In this document: positions 14,201 through 23,490 of the stretch, piece by piece | Layout: each line of letters starts with the position of its first letter | Position numbering within the stretch: position 1 is the stretch's first letter | Assembly (NCBI GenBank): GCA_019925095.2 | Contig: CM034410.1 | Span: 14,162,436 to 14,226,435, forward strand | Source: Dendrolimus kikuchii | Taxonomy: Eukaryota; Arthropoda; Insecta; Lepidoptera; Lasiocampidae | DNA length: 64,000 nucleotides | Reading direction: 5' to 3' | Made by a program: the position numbers and the translations under genes | The notes under the pieces: model-generated | The model's input: only the letters and a program-made list of their open reading frames with translations | Database searches by the model: none | What the model was told of the DNA's origin: nothing

Positions 14201-17200
14201 AGTATCTGTGTCGTCCTGAAGGTCAGGGTGCCGCTGGTGCGGTTGACCCATTCCGTCAGCTGTGGCCTGATTGCATCCACCGTGTAGCCGCCATAGGCCG
14301 CAGGGTTGTCGAGCTCTTGAGACCAGACGGCGATCATGGAGGCGGTTTCCCGCTTCCTGATCGCCTCGATTTCGACCTGGCAGAAGGTCATACACAAGTC
14401 AAAGCAACTCAGTATTTTTATTTCTACATATTTTTTTTATTGCACAAGTTTAGCACACAGGCAGACGGCCCACCTGATGGAAAGCGTTTACCATCGCCTA
14501 TGGTCATTTGCAACACCAAAGGTAATAAATGGTATTACCATTAGCAGAAATGGTGTTAACCGAAATTAACACTAAAAAGCTACCAACAGTTTTAATCATA
14601 TATTCGCGAGGTTTCGCTTATAAATAAATAAATATTAGTAAAGATGAGTGACTTGCCACTGGTACACCATTGGAATTAACAGAATTACGAAATCAGGCAG
14701 ATCTACAATTGAGTTGATAGTGTCCGGTGGTATTGACGAGATAGTAATAAAGGAATTGGAGTGGTAGCCATCCAGACGGGCAAATGCCCTTCCACTTGGC
14801 TGTGGGTTGTTTTATCGCCTCTCTTAAATAGTATTCTTTCTTCTTTCCAGGAGGGATAAAACGGCCGGTTGTCTGCTGTATAGATATATAGATAGATAAC
14901 ACTTTATTGTACACCATTAGCATTACAGAAAACTTAAGAACTAGTATTATTTTAATTGTGTACAAAGGGCGGTCTTATCGCTAAAAAGCGATCTCTTCCA
15001 GACAACCCGTGGCAAGAATATTTCTGATTAGGAGTGGCGATAGTGGTATACATAATTATTGTATGATTACTTACATTTTAATAGTAAATATATAACTATA
15101 CTATATACACAAATATACACATAGTTATATATATATGTACAAGATATAGTAATAAAATGCAACTATTTAAACATATAGCCATATGTAATATAATACATTT
15201 ATGTATATCTATTCTAGTACAAAAAAAATACTCTTCCAGATATCTCCGTGACAATTTGAAAATGGTGGACGGGACTCGTGTGGGGATTTGGGGCAAAGGA
15301 TATGGGGGTGGTGCTGCTGCCGCGCTGGCTGCAGACGATGCAAGGAACGTCACCAAGTGCTTGGCTACTGTAGCTCCATTGACTGACTTAAGGCATCATA
15401 GTAAGTTTCAAATTCAAGTTTTTATTCAAAATGAGTTCAACTTTTTGAAGGTCATGATAAGTTAAAATTTAATTTTAATTCGTATTATTTGTACACCGCT
15501 TCGCAATGTCTTATTGCTGTTAAGGAGAAGAAGCAGCAAAAGACTCACCAGCAACACGTCTAGCTCAAACTCTTTTATTAATAGGTATTATACGGAAGTA
15601 TGTTACACAATTACTTTTCGAAGAACTAATGTAGTTGTAGCAAACAGTACATACTAGTACATACTCAGTAAGACAAAGACATAATAAGCGGTAACAAAAA
15701 TATTATTGTCGTTATATTTTTTTATTATGGCTTGGCAGCTAGGCCTTTAAGCCAGATCTTAGTTTATAATACAGTTTCTTCATTTTCTTAAGCCTATGTG
15801 TAGCACAACTGAAGTGTAGGTAATCAGCTAGTGCCATTCAACGGAGTTCTTGTGACAACTCAAAAGGCCACATTTGACTATACAGTTCACATTTCTCACA
15901 AAACACATAATTACTACTCAAAAACTATCAATATCCTATAACTATTGTTCATTTTAGAGTAATTTTACACACTTTTAGAAAATAAAACTGCACAGCACAA
16001 CATCTCCTTTCAGTTCCCGCCAAAAACTCCCATTATTGTCGTTGTAATAATACTTTTCTTTAGGGATGGGCCGAATGTGGTTTAAACCGAATACGAACTT
16101 TCGGTTAAAACAATTCGGCCGAACTTCGGTTTGATTTCGCCACGCTTTCTTAAGAGCAACACGTCGTGATTTAATAACGCCGAATTTTTGGCTTTTTTAC
16201 ATCATAACCTGCCTCTAGTAAGTTTTAAGTATGAGTAAGTAGGTGGATAAAAGAATAGATTTTTAGATCATTGATTGAAAAAAAAATAACTATTTCATAT
16301 TTCTACATTCATAATGTTTAATTCGTAAAAAGTGATTTCAATCAAAATTAAAGTTGTAATTGCTGATGTCCCTTAGACGTGTTATTTTTTATATTCAAGT
16401 TACGCATTATAATTAAGCAGCTGTACTACTTACTGCACATCAGTAATTTTAAAGAATAATAAGTTTATTTTATTTTTGTTTTAATTTGATGTCTATTTAA
16501 TTAGGCAAAGACTCAATCAAGAACTAATTTTATTTATTTTTTATCACATTGCACGTTAAGGTTAATGTTCGGCATTTAAACCGAATTTCGGCCCAATGCC
16601 AAAGCTCGGCTCAAGCAGCCGAAATTCGGCCTTCGAATTTCGGCCCATCCCTACTTTTCTTACACTGAAACAAATTGAAGTTGCGCCCTCTGCACCATAG
16701 AGAAGTTGGTGATATAAGAATAAGATGGAACACTCACTTGTTTGTTGGGTTTGCTGGTTCGTTTTTGATATTTATATTTTTCACATATTACACGTTAACG
16801 TACTTCAAGCGGTAGCGTTGCAAGACTACGTGACACTCTTGACAGATACGGAAGCGCAGCGCCATAGACATTGTTTCTTCCCATTGTGCGTCTCGTTCGC
16901 GCGAGTGTTGTGACGGATAGGACAGACAGGGAGAGGACAATGGGAGGATATTAATACTCTTTTTTCGCGGTGTATATGGCGCCAACAGAAATCATCTTTT
17001 TCTTAGCCGCACCGCAAGTAATTCGCGTAGGGGGCCATTTCGACCCCGTCACGCAGTGAACGTGTTAACAAAAAGAGTTGTTTTGATTGTGAACTTACTC
17101 TATGAGTGGTGTATCGTTCCTTAGACTCGTATTGGACGGAGCGTTACAGCGGGTACGGCTCGTCGTGGGCTGGCACGCTGGGCGTGAACGCGGTGTGGCG

Positions 17201-18675
17201 CAAGGCGGGCAACCTGCCCCCGCGGCGGGTGCTCGTCGCGCACGCGTCCGCCGACCTGCGCGCGCCGCCGCACCACGCGCTCGCGCTCGCCAGCGCCATG
17301 ATACGCGCGGCGGCCACTTACACGCACCAGGTATCGCAGCCTTCTTTTATTTATTTATTGATACTTATACATTAATCAGACAGTATTTTTTATTCTATTA
17401 GCCCCTAAACTAGTTTGCACTGTATTATAGGGGTTAGTGTCCTCTCTAATATAAACACAATAAAATACATTTAACTTAATTTCGAAGAGTATCTGTATGT
17501 ATGCGTGAGTGTGGGTTTTTGTGTGTGACTGTTTGTGTGATTGCCTATGCGTATGAAGTTTTATTAATGTCTTTTATTATATGCCCATTTTCAGAAAATT
17601 TTCTATGTTATCGTAATTTAATTCTATAAACTACTAGCGGCCCGACGAGGTTTCACCCGCGCTTTATATAGCCTATTTCCAACAGTAAAAGAATTTTTCA
17701 AAACCGGTTTAGTAGATCCAGAGATTACCCCCTACAACGTCACAAACTTTATTTCTTTATAATATTATAATATAAAAGTATAGATTTCAATATAAAACTT
17801 GATATGACGACTTCTTTTCTTTTTCAATGTTTTTATTTTGGGTAATTTATTGTACATGATTTTTTTATTTTATTTAAATCAGTTTTTTTTATTGCAGGAG
17901 TTCAGCAGACAGGCAGACGGCCCACTTGATGGAAAGCGGTTACCATCGCCTATAGACATTTGCAACACCAAAGGTGCTACAAATGCGCTGCTGCTCTCTT
18001 AAGGGAGACTGGAACCTGGTCACAAATGCCGGAACACAACACAAGGTTGTTATAGCGACATACTATAGACCAAGGGTGGTAGCCATCCAGTCGGCAAATA
18101 CCCTACCACCTGGAAAAAAGTAGTAAAAGTCAATATCGAAAGTCCTAGTTAGCTATAGTATTGTACTTTTATAATTAGTGGAAACACTTTTATAGTCTTC
18201 GTATTATGTTTATTTTTAAGTCTTTTTACAGGATTAGTTATTATTTTAACACATATCTTATATTTGAAATGCTTCTTGTGACCGTATTCGATTCAGTTAT
18301 TGGAAGGGGGTGAGGAGCTCGTGATAAGTCATTTGTCATTATTGTTTGACGTTAATGACAGTGACGTTTGATTGTACAGATTAAATACCACAGTCAGTAG
18401 AACTCTCTCTTTCGATTTCGTAAAATACTTCCCGACAACCGGTAACAGGGATAAACTGGCTTAAAAATGATAATTGTAGTATACATATCAAACGATTAGT
18501 TACATTTGAAGTTTGTTTTATCCAGGTATATCCCGACGAAGACCACAACTTCGAGCGTTCAGCTATCCACCTTCATAAGACGATGGAGCAGTTCTTCGAC
18601 GAGTGTTTCGGGCCGGTGGAAGTTGCTGATTGGGACTCCGGCGGGGTCGGGGGCCTGTTTCCATTCAGAGACTAG
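2217..18675 (+). CDS. DPP10-like: inactive dipeptidyl peptidase 10-like protein, 3' part (5' end outside window)
   Basis: Nine coding exons join in frame to the stop: 2217-2382, 4768-4911, 8498-8638, 9127-9218, 10802-10922, 12630-12703, 15240-15400, 17125-17330, 18526-18675. They give 417 residues plus a stop. All have AG/GT borders; the 2382 donor (GTTAGT) is the weakest. The order matches the S9B family: beta-propeller end with CLTCPG and ECLGPG, then PLPLVLHV, IDARGSGGQ and VEDQI, then the alpha/beta-hydrolase core. The nucleophile elbow reads GIWGKGYGGG, where active DPP4 has GWSYGG, so serine is glycine (codon 15298-15300). The acid Asp (HASADL, 17253-17255) and the His (DEDHNF, 18544-18546) remain. 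GKGYGG is the form in vertebrate DPP10, and DPP6 has GKDYGG; those are type II membrane proteins that modulate Kv4 channels. A similar non-enzymatic neuronal role here is inference. The signal anchor and early propeller lie upstream of the window. Introns carry many SINE, LINE and hAT insertions. Confidence 0.9.
2491..2815 (+). repeat. SINE-like family B, copy 1
   Basis: In its sense orientation family B starts ATCCGTGCAGGAACGGAG and ends GCAATAAA plus an A-rich tail, about 300-330 bp. This copy is nearly complete and ends in (ATA)n. It lies in the DPP10-like intron between exons 2217-2382 and 4768-4911. Open frames in these copies on either strand recur with the repeat and are not genes. Confidence 0.85.
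2954..3265 (+). repeat. retroposon family A, copy 1
   Basis: It begins GGAGTTTTTGGCGGGAACTG and carries the shared core ACTCTAAAATGAACAATAG and GTGGCCTTTTGAGTTTTCAC. The end has drifted. Other copies lie at 10970, 15716, 30020 and 41445. Confidence 0.75.
3266..3880. repeat. LINE 3' tail fragment (about 3400-3570) in otherwise featureless intron
   Basis: GTTGCCTGGAAGAGATCGCT followed by AAGCGATAAGGCCGCC is a repeated tail, also near 14975, 34738 and 37770. It ends TGAACAATAAAGTATT. Nothing else is recognised around it. Confidence 0.5.
3883..4610. mobile_element. DNA-transposon-like repeat D, split by repeat E
   Basis: The left end CGCGTTCCTTTAGTATCTCA and the right end, drifted here, match the copy at 11428-11832. 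In better copies the two ends are imperfect inverted repeats (CGTTCC...CTCACAACG). Repeat E (about 4090-4424) interrupts the middle. No target duplication was found. Confidence 0.55.
4090..4424 (+). repeat. interspersed repeat E, copy 1
   Basis: About 335 bp starting AAGCTTTTTTAAAAAG and ending TAAAAGCTTGTAAT, so the tips are weakly inverted. The core includes AAATTTCAGCTCAATCGGAA. A close copy lies at 58909-59245. Confidence 0.6.
5028..5335 (-). mobile_element. R1-type LINE 3' UTR, 5'-truncated
   Basis: On the minus strand the body matches the 3' UTR of the R1 copy at 13400-14400 (GGCGAGGGAAAATGCTTAAC, GGTCGGGGGCGATAACAC) and ends in poly-A, seen as a T run at 5028-5036. Only the UTR was inserted. 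Confidence 0.75.
5385..5602 (+). repeat. interspersed repeat C, copy 1 (uninterrupted)
   Basis: It carries GGGATGGAGGAGCGAGATGG, CGCAGGCCTAGGCCCATCTG and CAGCGCCATCTATTGGCTTA. It serves as the empty-site reference for the copy at 59395-60545, which carries two insertions. Confidence 0.7.
5674..5969. mobile_element. MITE with TAGGGTTGCCA ends
   Basis: Both ends read TAGGGTTGCCA inward over 296 bp. The interior is very AT-rich with repeated TACTATA words. Ends of this kind are common in hAT-like miniatures. Flanks CCTTCGTC and CCTCCTTC resemble each other only loosely. No coding content. Confidence 0.7.
6098..6481. mobile_element. hAT-like MITE with diverged 8-bp target duplication
   Basis: Ends CAGGGATTCCCAAA and, inverted, CAGAGATTCCCAAA bound 384 bp. 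Flanks ATATAGAG (6090-6097) and ATGTAGAA (6482-6489) match at six of eight bases. The 8-bp length is typical of hAT. Non-coding. Confidence 0.7.
6490..6784. other. old degenerate repeat and short CATA microsatellite
   Basis: Traces such as GGGAGTAAGATAG and AAGTGGGCCATTG recur near 46740-46840. CATA repeats fill about 6763-6783. Confidence 0.4.
6785..7505 (-). pseudogene. LINE reverse transcriptase C-terminal fragment
   Basis: On the minus strand one frame runs from 7498 to 6788 and encodes VFEREETRTNAR, VNEFVYLGCAF, the LTYGSES motif, MRALRKICGV, KGMLRWYGHVERM and GRPRHTFHDQI. This is the thumb and tail of a non-LTR reverse transcriptase. One in-frame TGA (7228-7226) follows LTYGSES where family members usually have Trp. 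The catalytic box is absent, so it is 5'-truncated. A related piece lies at 33985-34605. Confidence 0.8.
7777..8229 (-). mobile_element. short non-autonomous Helitron
   Basis: Read on the minus strand it starts TCTAATATATAAAATTCTCG and ends with CTAG, sitting between a host A and T as Helitrons do. The length is 453 bp with no coding capacity. It includes the CCCGATCTCAGCGCCACCTA block that forms tandem units at 56.4-56.75 kb. Confidence 0.75.
8293..8470 (+). repeat. SINE-like family B, partial copy 2
   Basis: Only the 3' two-thirds is present. It ends about 28 bp before the 8498 exon of the DPP10-like gene, so it supplies part of the DNA just upstream of that acceptor. Confidence 0.7.
8639..9126. 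other. intron without recognised feature
   Basis: AT-rich DPP10-like intron. No exon, RNA gene or repeat copy recognised. Confidence 0.5.
9549..9845 (-). repeat. SINE-like family B, copy 3
   Basis: Near full length, with about 30 bp missing around the CCTGGTCACTAATGCCGGAA block. It splits an older repeat whose halves (AAAACGAATCGCAACAAAG and ACGGGCAGGTTTTTAAAATT) lie on either side and recur at 36560-36740. Confidence 0.75.
9846..10433. other. old repeat half, then featureless intron
   Basis: 9846-9995 matches 36560-36740 in inverted form (CACTTGTCCGTTGAAG, TGTGTCCCAGCACA). The remainder shows nothing recognisable. Confidence 0.4.
10434..10730 (+). repeat. SINE-like family B, copy 4
   Basis: Nearly full length with an A-rich tail. 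It ends about 70 bp before the 10802 exon. Confidence 0.8.
10970..11245 (-). repeat. retroposon family A, copy 2
   Basis: Minus-strand copy. The tail end (GGCTTGGCAACTAGGCCTTT) is at the left, and the GGCGGGAACTGAAAGGAG start is at the right. Confidence 0.8.
11428..11832. mobile_element. DNA-transposon-like repeat D, uninterrupted copy
   Basis: About 405 bp. Ends GGCTACGTTCCACAAGAGAC and, inverted, GGGCGCGTTTCTTTAGTATC share an imperfect terminal inverted repeat up to CTCACAACG. This copy defines the family. No matching flanks and no open frame were found. Confidence 0.6.
11833..12629. other. AT-rich intron with Helitron-like debris
   Basis: 11833-12400 shows nothing recognisable. About 12415-12620 carries TTTCATCAAAATCTGCGCAG and ACGGACAGACAGGGTTACTT, sequence of the kind found in degraded Helitrons or LINE tails. 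Confidence 0.45.
12857..13220 (+). repeat. interspersed repeat M, copy 1
   Basis: It shares GGTCATAAAAATGGCCCGGA, AATGTGGCGTGACACTGACC and AAGGGGTGCGGAGAG with 43493-43970 in SPH-A intron 6. Nature unknown. Confidence 0.6.
13397..14400 (-). mobile_element. R1-type LINE, 5'-truncated
   Basis: On the minus strand the C-terminal end of ORF2, a GC-rich 3' UTR and a poly-A tail (T run 13402-13417) follow each other. It stops abruptly near 14400, as truncated reverse transcription would leave it. The UTR alone occurs at 5028-5335. Confidence 0.85.
13822..14397 (-). pseudogene. R1 LINE ORF2 C-terminus
   Basis: 191 residues are open. TGHGCFDKYLCRIVG is followed by a Cys/His cluster, CRQCGAPDTALHTLVECAAW, which matches the zinc-binding C-terminal region of R1-clade ORF2 proteins. 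The C-terminus is Arg- and Ser-rich. The reverse transcriptase and endonuclease domains are gone, so this is the end of a once longer protein. It lies antisense in a DPP10-like intron. Confidence 0.8.
14433..14850 (-). repeat. SINE-like family B, copy 5, broken in two
   Basis: 14433-14526 and 14756-14850 match the two ends of family B in the right order. About 230 bp of unrelated AT-rich sequence separates them. Confidence 0.55.
14880..15239. repeat. LINE tail fragment and AT-rich intron
   Basis: 14890-15020 is a minus-strand copy of the tail at 3400-3570 (AAAAAGCGATCTCTTCCAGA). The rest has TATA-type simple repeats before the 15240 exon. Confidence 0.5.
15716..16031 (-). mobile_element. retroposon family A, copy 3 with target duplication
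   Basis: ATTATTGTCGTT occurs on both sides (15704-15715 and 16032-16043). The T-rich left edge is the antisense A-rich tail. Together these show insertion by target-primed reverse transcription. Confidence 0.85.
16061..16653. mobile_element. hAT non-autonomous element, perfect 8-bp target duplication
   Basis: Both ends read TAGGGATGGGCCGAA inward over 593 bp. CTTTTCTT flanks both sides (16053-16060 and 16654-16661). The sub-terminal parts are rich in TTCGG words that can pair. There is no transposase. It lies in the intron before the 17125 exon. Confidence 0.95.
17331..17633. other. intron without recognised feature
   Basis: AT-rich with a short GTGTG-rich patch at about 17505-17545. Confidence 0.4.
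17634..17784 (-). mobile_element. short Helitron remnant
   Basis: On the minus strand it starts TCTATACTTTTATATTAT and ends CTAG between host A and T. It is 151 bp with the internal part deleted. Confidence 0.6.
17880..18112 (-). repeat. SINE-like family B, copy 6
   Basis: The CGGCCGCAGG sense-start end is missing. The rest is typical. It lies in the last DPP10-like intron. Confidence 0.75.
18113..18525. other. intron without recognised feature
   Basis: Last DPP10-like intron, AT-rich. The acceptor TTTATCCAG precedes the final exon. Confidence 0.5.
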
Positions 18676-18759
18676 CATAATGAGGACTAATTCCTTCAAA
18701 TAGAAGGCAGTGTCGTTTAAAATTGGTATTGAAATTGATCGAATGATACATATAGCAGG

Positions 18760-19575
18760 TCGGCATGGCAATTTGCTAGTGAGGTCAACATCACATACCA
18801 GATAGTCGATATCGATATTTTTCTAGTACACAACAAAATGACAACAAAAGCTGTACATTACCGTGTCAGCGGTTTTCTTTTTAATGCAGGAGTTCAGCAG
18901 ATAGGCAGATGGCCCACTTGATGGAGAGCGGTTACCATCGCCTATGGACAGTTGCAACACCAAAAGTGCTACAAATGCGCTGCTGCTCTCTTAAGGGAGA
19001 CTGGAACCTGGTCACTAATGCCGGAATACAACTCAAGGTTGTTATGGCTACATACTTTAGACCAGGAGTGATAACCATTCAGTCGGGAATATACCCTACT
19101 ACCTGGCTCTGGGTCGTTTTGTTGCCTCTTATGACAGGACGCCCGGCCGCAGGAAATTGTATTCTTTCTCCGTTCCTACACGGATAAAAACGATTTACAC
19201 CAACAAGTCCATATTAACATACCACATTTCCATCAGTACCTGTCCACCACCGTACTCAATCGGCAAACAGCCTCTGGTCTTTGCCGCAATCATTCCATCA
19301 ATTAGCATAATTGTATTAATAAACAATGTATATCCTCTTATGTAGGAAAACCCCCTACAATGAGAATAAAATGATTACAAACATTTTATTTCAAGTAATA
19401 TTTTCAACCATCACTATCCAGTGTCCAATTATCGGGATATTTAACAATTCCCATTCAATCTCACAATTTTCTAATACTCTTCTGGCTAGTTCTTGAGCTT
19501 GAACATGGATTATTGTTTTGTTTTTTTTTTATAATTAACACGTGATTCGTCACGAGGCAATCGAATTTATTTTCA
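18760..19575. repeat. interspersed repeat G, split by SINE-like family B
   Basis: 18765-18845 and 19379-19575 match 23060-23355 (ATATCGAT block, ATTTCAAGTAATAT, AACACGTGA). A family B insertion lies between the halves, in the presumed 3' flank or UTR of the DPP10-like gene. Confidence 0.5.
18882..19187 (-). repeat. SINE-like family B, copy 7
   Basis: Full length, 3' of the DPP10-like stop. A possible AATAAA at 19365-19370 lies beyond it, so the repeat may be transcribed in the 3' UTR. Confidence 0.8.
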
Positions 19576-19576
19576 A

Positions 19577-19735
19577 CTAGCTGTGCCCGCGACTTCGTCC
19601 GCGTGGATTTTTTTCCCGGAGCCCAAAAAAAAGTAGCCTAATTACTCCTTATAACATCAGCTATCTGCTAGTGAAAGTCTACATCCAGACAGACAGACAA
19701 AGATTTTAAAAATTAATTTTTATATAAGCATTTTT
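19577..19735 (-). mobile_element. Helitron-like fragment
   Basis: CTAGCTGTGCCCGCGACTTC followed by GTCCGCGTGG is the reverse complement of a Helitron 3' end with CTAG. The other end is lost. Confidence 0.5.
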
Positions 19736-21095
19736 ATGTACTTTCATGTGCATTTATGAAAAAGCTGTTGTTTTGATATTTATTTATTTATTTGAACATG
19801 AGCAAGATAAATAAAATAAAATAAATTAAATAAAAAGCCTTTTTATTTGGTCCATAATAACATTACACTATACAATAATTTTAAAATGTCACATTATTTT
19901 TCGTCAATTTATTATTATTATTATTATTTTTAAATATTTATTTATTATTATTATTTTATTCGTCAATTTATTTATTTTTATTGTTCTACTTTTGGACCCC
20001 CGGTCCGGGTAAAGGCACAGGAACATGAGCAACATAGAAATCGATAAATGTGATCTATTCGTACTTGTGCAGCACTATGATGTATATTGCCATGTCGACC
20101 TCTCGCCAACTATAGTTTGATCGAATGACTTATTATATGTTCATCGAATGATTGATTGCAATATTGGATTGGAAATTGAAATCGATAGAGTTGAATGAAC
20201 GATTGAGTGACTAGTTCATTGATAGATAGGACGAGAGGTAAATTTCTAATTCAAGCGATGTTTAAATTCGTCAGTCGTCTTATTAATATTTTTATGTGGA
20301 ATAAAAATAAAATTACAGTAACGTATGGGTCTCTATAGTGCTTTAATTGGACGTATTATTTCTTAATATGATTTGTATTTATTAAAAAAAAAACCATCAT
20401 ACAAAGAGAAATAATAATATAGATGAGAAAGGTAAATAAATGGTTTCGTTTCAAGTATTAATCGGCAAATCGGCCAAGTGCGTGCCTCTTTATGCACTAT
20501 GAATATTCTGTAGTCCTGTGAAGAAAGTTCATTGTTTTTGTCATTCAACTACGAAGTCCTAAGATAAGCACGCATTCGAAAATACATCGGTAAAATTTTA
20601 TTTTACTATGATTTTCTTCAAACTAATCTTCATTGAATGTTTATTAAGCACTAATTGAATATTCATGATTATTTGATAGTAGCTACACATAGACAAACCG
20701 TAAAAAAGTCATATTTTAAATAATTAGAAGTGTTATTATACATGTATTCATTTATGAGAGATTTTAATAACAAATTAAAATAGCCAAAAAAACATTGTAA
20801 TGTTTAGCCTAATGTCGTTGTTAGATAAATGAAAAATTAACATCCAATAACTTTATAATGCCCCGTTGATGTGTAAATGTATATTTAATAATAAAGTATT
20901 ATTTTAAAATAATAGTTAAAATTATTCGTTCGTGGATAAATTAAGTCTACTAAAATCAAAAAACGAATTATTTTATTTGCTGTTTATATTTTTGTGTGGT
21001 ATTGCAGGCAACACTTATTTCAATGAATACACCAACCTTTAAGAAAATAAGCTCCTTAGTAGGTTGCAAAAATTTATCGATCTTTACGTATATAG
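19736..21095. other. AT-rich intergenic DNA
   Basis: Simple TTA/TTAT repeats at 19905-19985 and scattered old repeat traces. No gene recognised. Confidence 0.5.
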
Positions 21096-21263
21096 CTAAA
21101 AGCGGTTACAATCGTAATGTACAACTGCTTCATTAACGTGCTGGCCACGGACTTGTCGCTGAGGGTAATAGCTAAGTACGACTTGACTCGCGCGACGTCA
21201 AACTTCGAGTCGCTCATCGCTAAGTCCAAGGCCGTAAAGGTGTTGCCGACATGTTACCAATAA
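21096..21263 (+). CDS. unidentified small open frame or orphan last exon
   Basis: A frame open from 21096 contains an ATG at 21117 and ends TAA at 21261-21263, 48 codons from the ATG. Its codons are GC-rich (GTGCTGGCCACGGAC), unlike the strongly AT-rich DNA on both sides. An AG lies at 21094-21095 and AATAAA at 21294-21299. The peptide has FINVLATDLSLRVIAKYD and SNFESLIAKSK. I do not recognise it. It could be a micro-ORF, a terminal exon of an unseen gene, or a fragment carried in by transposition. Confidence 0.3.
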   Translation, partial: LKAVTIVMYNCFINVLATDLSLRVIAKYDLTRATSNFESLIAKSKAVKVLPTCYQ

Positions 21264-21299
21264 GTTTTATTTTTTTTCTTGATTGTTATAGTTAATAAA

Positions 21300-23039
21300 A
21301 TAATATTAACATAACGGTTTTATTATATTTAGGTAGAGAAATATTTATTACCATTATGCTTTTCCTGAAGGTTGTTGTATATGTATGTTTTATATCTGAT
21401 ATATTTTTTTTTATATACTATTTTTCAAACTTGAATTATTCACGAACTTAATTAAGCCTAGCGTCACATTTATGACAATTAATATTACTTTTCCTTTTAC
21501 TGAATGTGGCGTTACACAAAAAACATGCGAGACTTTTCATATTTTAAACCGCTGAAACGTTTAAATAAAAAACTTTTCATTGAAAGTATGCATTTTGGAC
21601 GGGAGTATCGTAGAACGCCATCTAGTAAAACTTAGCTATAACACTTAGTGTCTCTAGTACTTAATATATTACACGCTACTAAACACTAGATGGCGCTTAC
21701 AATTTTTTTGTATATTTTACTTAAGTCTATGTCCATGGGAAAAGATAGTATTCTTCTTCCACGATTTGCGTTTTACTAAAGTAAGACATTAAATCGAATA
21801 GAATTTTTGTTGTCGATGTAATTTTAAACAAAGTTGGCGCCACAAGTCAGATGAAAATTTAATTTCTATAATTTAAAAATATACTAATTTAAGTTTCATG
21901 AAAAGTCAGATATTATTCAAGCTTTTATTTATAGACCCTTCATTGATATCACTGACTACAACTACAAGCTGTACAAATAAGCTAATTATGTTTAATATTT
22001 CATTACAACTTAGTTTGATGTGTTATTTACGGACTTTGAGTGTAGCGACGTCTTTATAAAAAGTATTTGACATTTAAATGTGACGCAAAGCTAAATATTT
22101 AAAGGGTGGCTAATGTGTTCACCCTTAAAGATTTTCTTATGATTATTATGTAAGGAAAGGAAACTATTTTAGTGTTAAATGTATCAAGTTTTAACTACAA
22201 TTATATATTTCTATGTCGCTTTCAATGTCATTTTAATGAAAGTAGCTTTAAATCTGTACTGTACTTAGTTTTCATTCACGTTATGAGCATCCGATGAATA
22301 ATTGCTACCAATATTTACGAACAAATAAAAAAGATCACAAATAGATTATTTCATGTCGCTATCGACTAGGTGGCATTAAATGTCATATAAGTAGTCTTAA
22401 ATATATGCAGATTTATTTTTATCGATCTATTTATATAATATAAAAATGAATTATATGGATGGTTACGAAATATCAATTTCCAACAAAGTTTGAGCGTTCC
22501 TTAAAAGTTTGGAAATTTAAGTGTATTTTCATTGCGAAGGCTGTTTTGCTACTCGCCAATAGATGGCGCTGCATCGCAACAACTACCTAGATATTTGAAT
22601 ATGAAAAATATTTTCCTGCTAACCATTTTCCACTAGATAGTACTGTAGTATGTATGTTCTTAAACACGTATAAAAGCGACCGTCTAGTTCCTTAAAAGCA
22701 AGAAAAACATGTAAATAAGTACTAACAAATAGTTACTGAACGATAAATAAATCGAGGTTTTCAATTAAAATTAGTATCTATACTTATTTATCTGATTCTC
22801 ATAACGTGAATATAGTTATTAGTCTATCTATAGTCTAATTGTAACTATCAATGTCATATTTACACTTTTTCGTTTGTTTGAGATGCTGCTGTAACGCCAT
22901 GACAGCCTGTCTACAGAAATAATGTATAAAAGTGTTACAATTTTGTATTGCTTTGACTGAAAGATCTAGTTCATTCTTCATTTCTAAGGAAGCGTTCACA
23001 CTATACAAATTGCATGCAAATTGAAATTGCACGCCTATA
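21300..23039. other. AT-rich intergenic DNA
   Basis: No gene recognised. GCCATCTAGT (21619) and its inverse ACTAGATGGC (21686) form a small inverted pair. Low repeat density compared with the rest of the window. Confidence 0.5.
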
Positions 23040-23490
23040 TAATGAATACAACGTCATCTATAGTTCGCGATAGGTTGACATGGCAGTTTCCTAGTGATGT
23101 GATGTCACATATTAGGTAGGCAATATCGATAATTTTGTGATACGCAACAAAATTAGAGGAAAATTCCACCTTTTTATTTCAAGTAATATGTTCAAACACA
23201 ACTCTATCCAGTGACTGATTGAGAAGATATTTATAAAATTATTTTTCCGCTCAATGTCAGTTTGCCACCTTTCTGGATAGTTCTCGTACTTGAGAATGAA
23301 ATATTGTTTTTTTTTTAACACGTGACGAAAAGGCAACCGAAGTCATTTTCAATACACAACTGACCGTGTACGAAGGTGGCCTTAGCTCTAAACGAATAAA
23401 ATGAAAATATCTAGGAATGACATAATACTTAGCGTAACGATATGTCATTCCCATACATTCTCTTTGTTAAGCGCTAATGCCACTTGCTTA
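23040..23490. repeat. interspersed repeats G and H
   Basis: 23060-23355 is the uninterrupted copy of G. About 23385-23490 matches the right half of fold-back repeat H (45773-45911). Confidence 0.5.

Noticed and set aside
13859..14544. Plus-strand frames of 142 and 117 residues
   Set aside because: Antisense shadows of the R1 ORF2 end.
17102..17401. Long GC-rich frames overlapping the DPP10-like exon at 17125-17330
   Set aside because: Only the frame encoding SYWTERYSGYG and HASADL matches the peptidase family. The others are shadows of a GC-rich exon.
18909..19187. Recurring 70-90-residue frames with [19 protein letters not shown]
   Set aside because: The same frame appears in nearly every family B copy and is broken at different places. 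It comes with the repeat and shows no sign of selection for protein.
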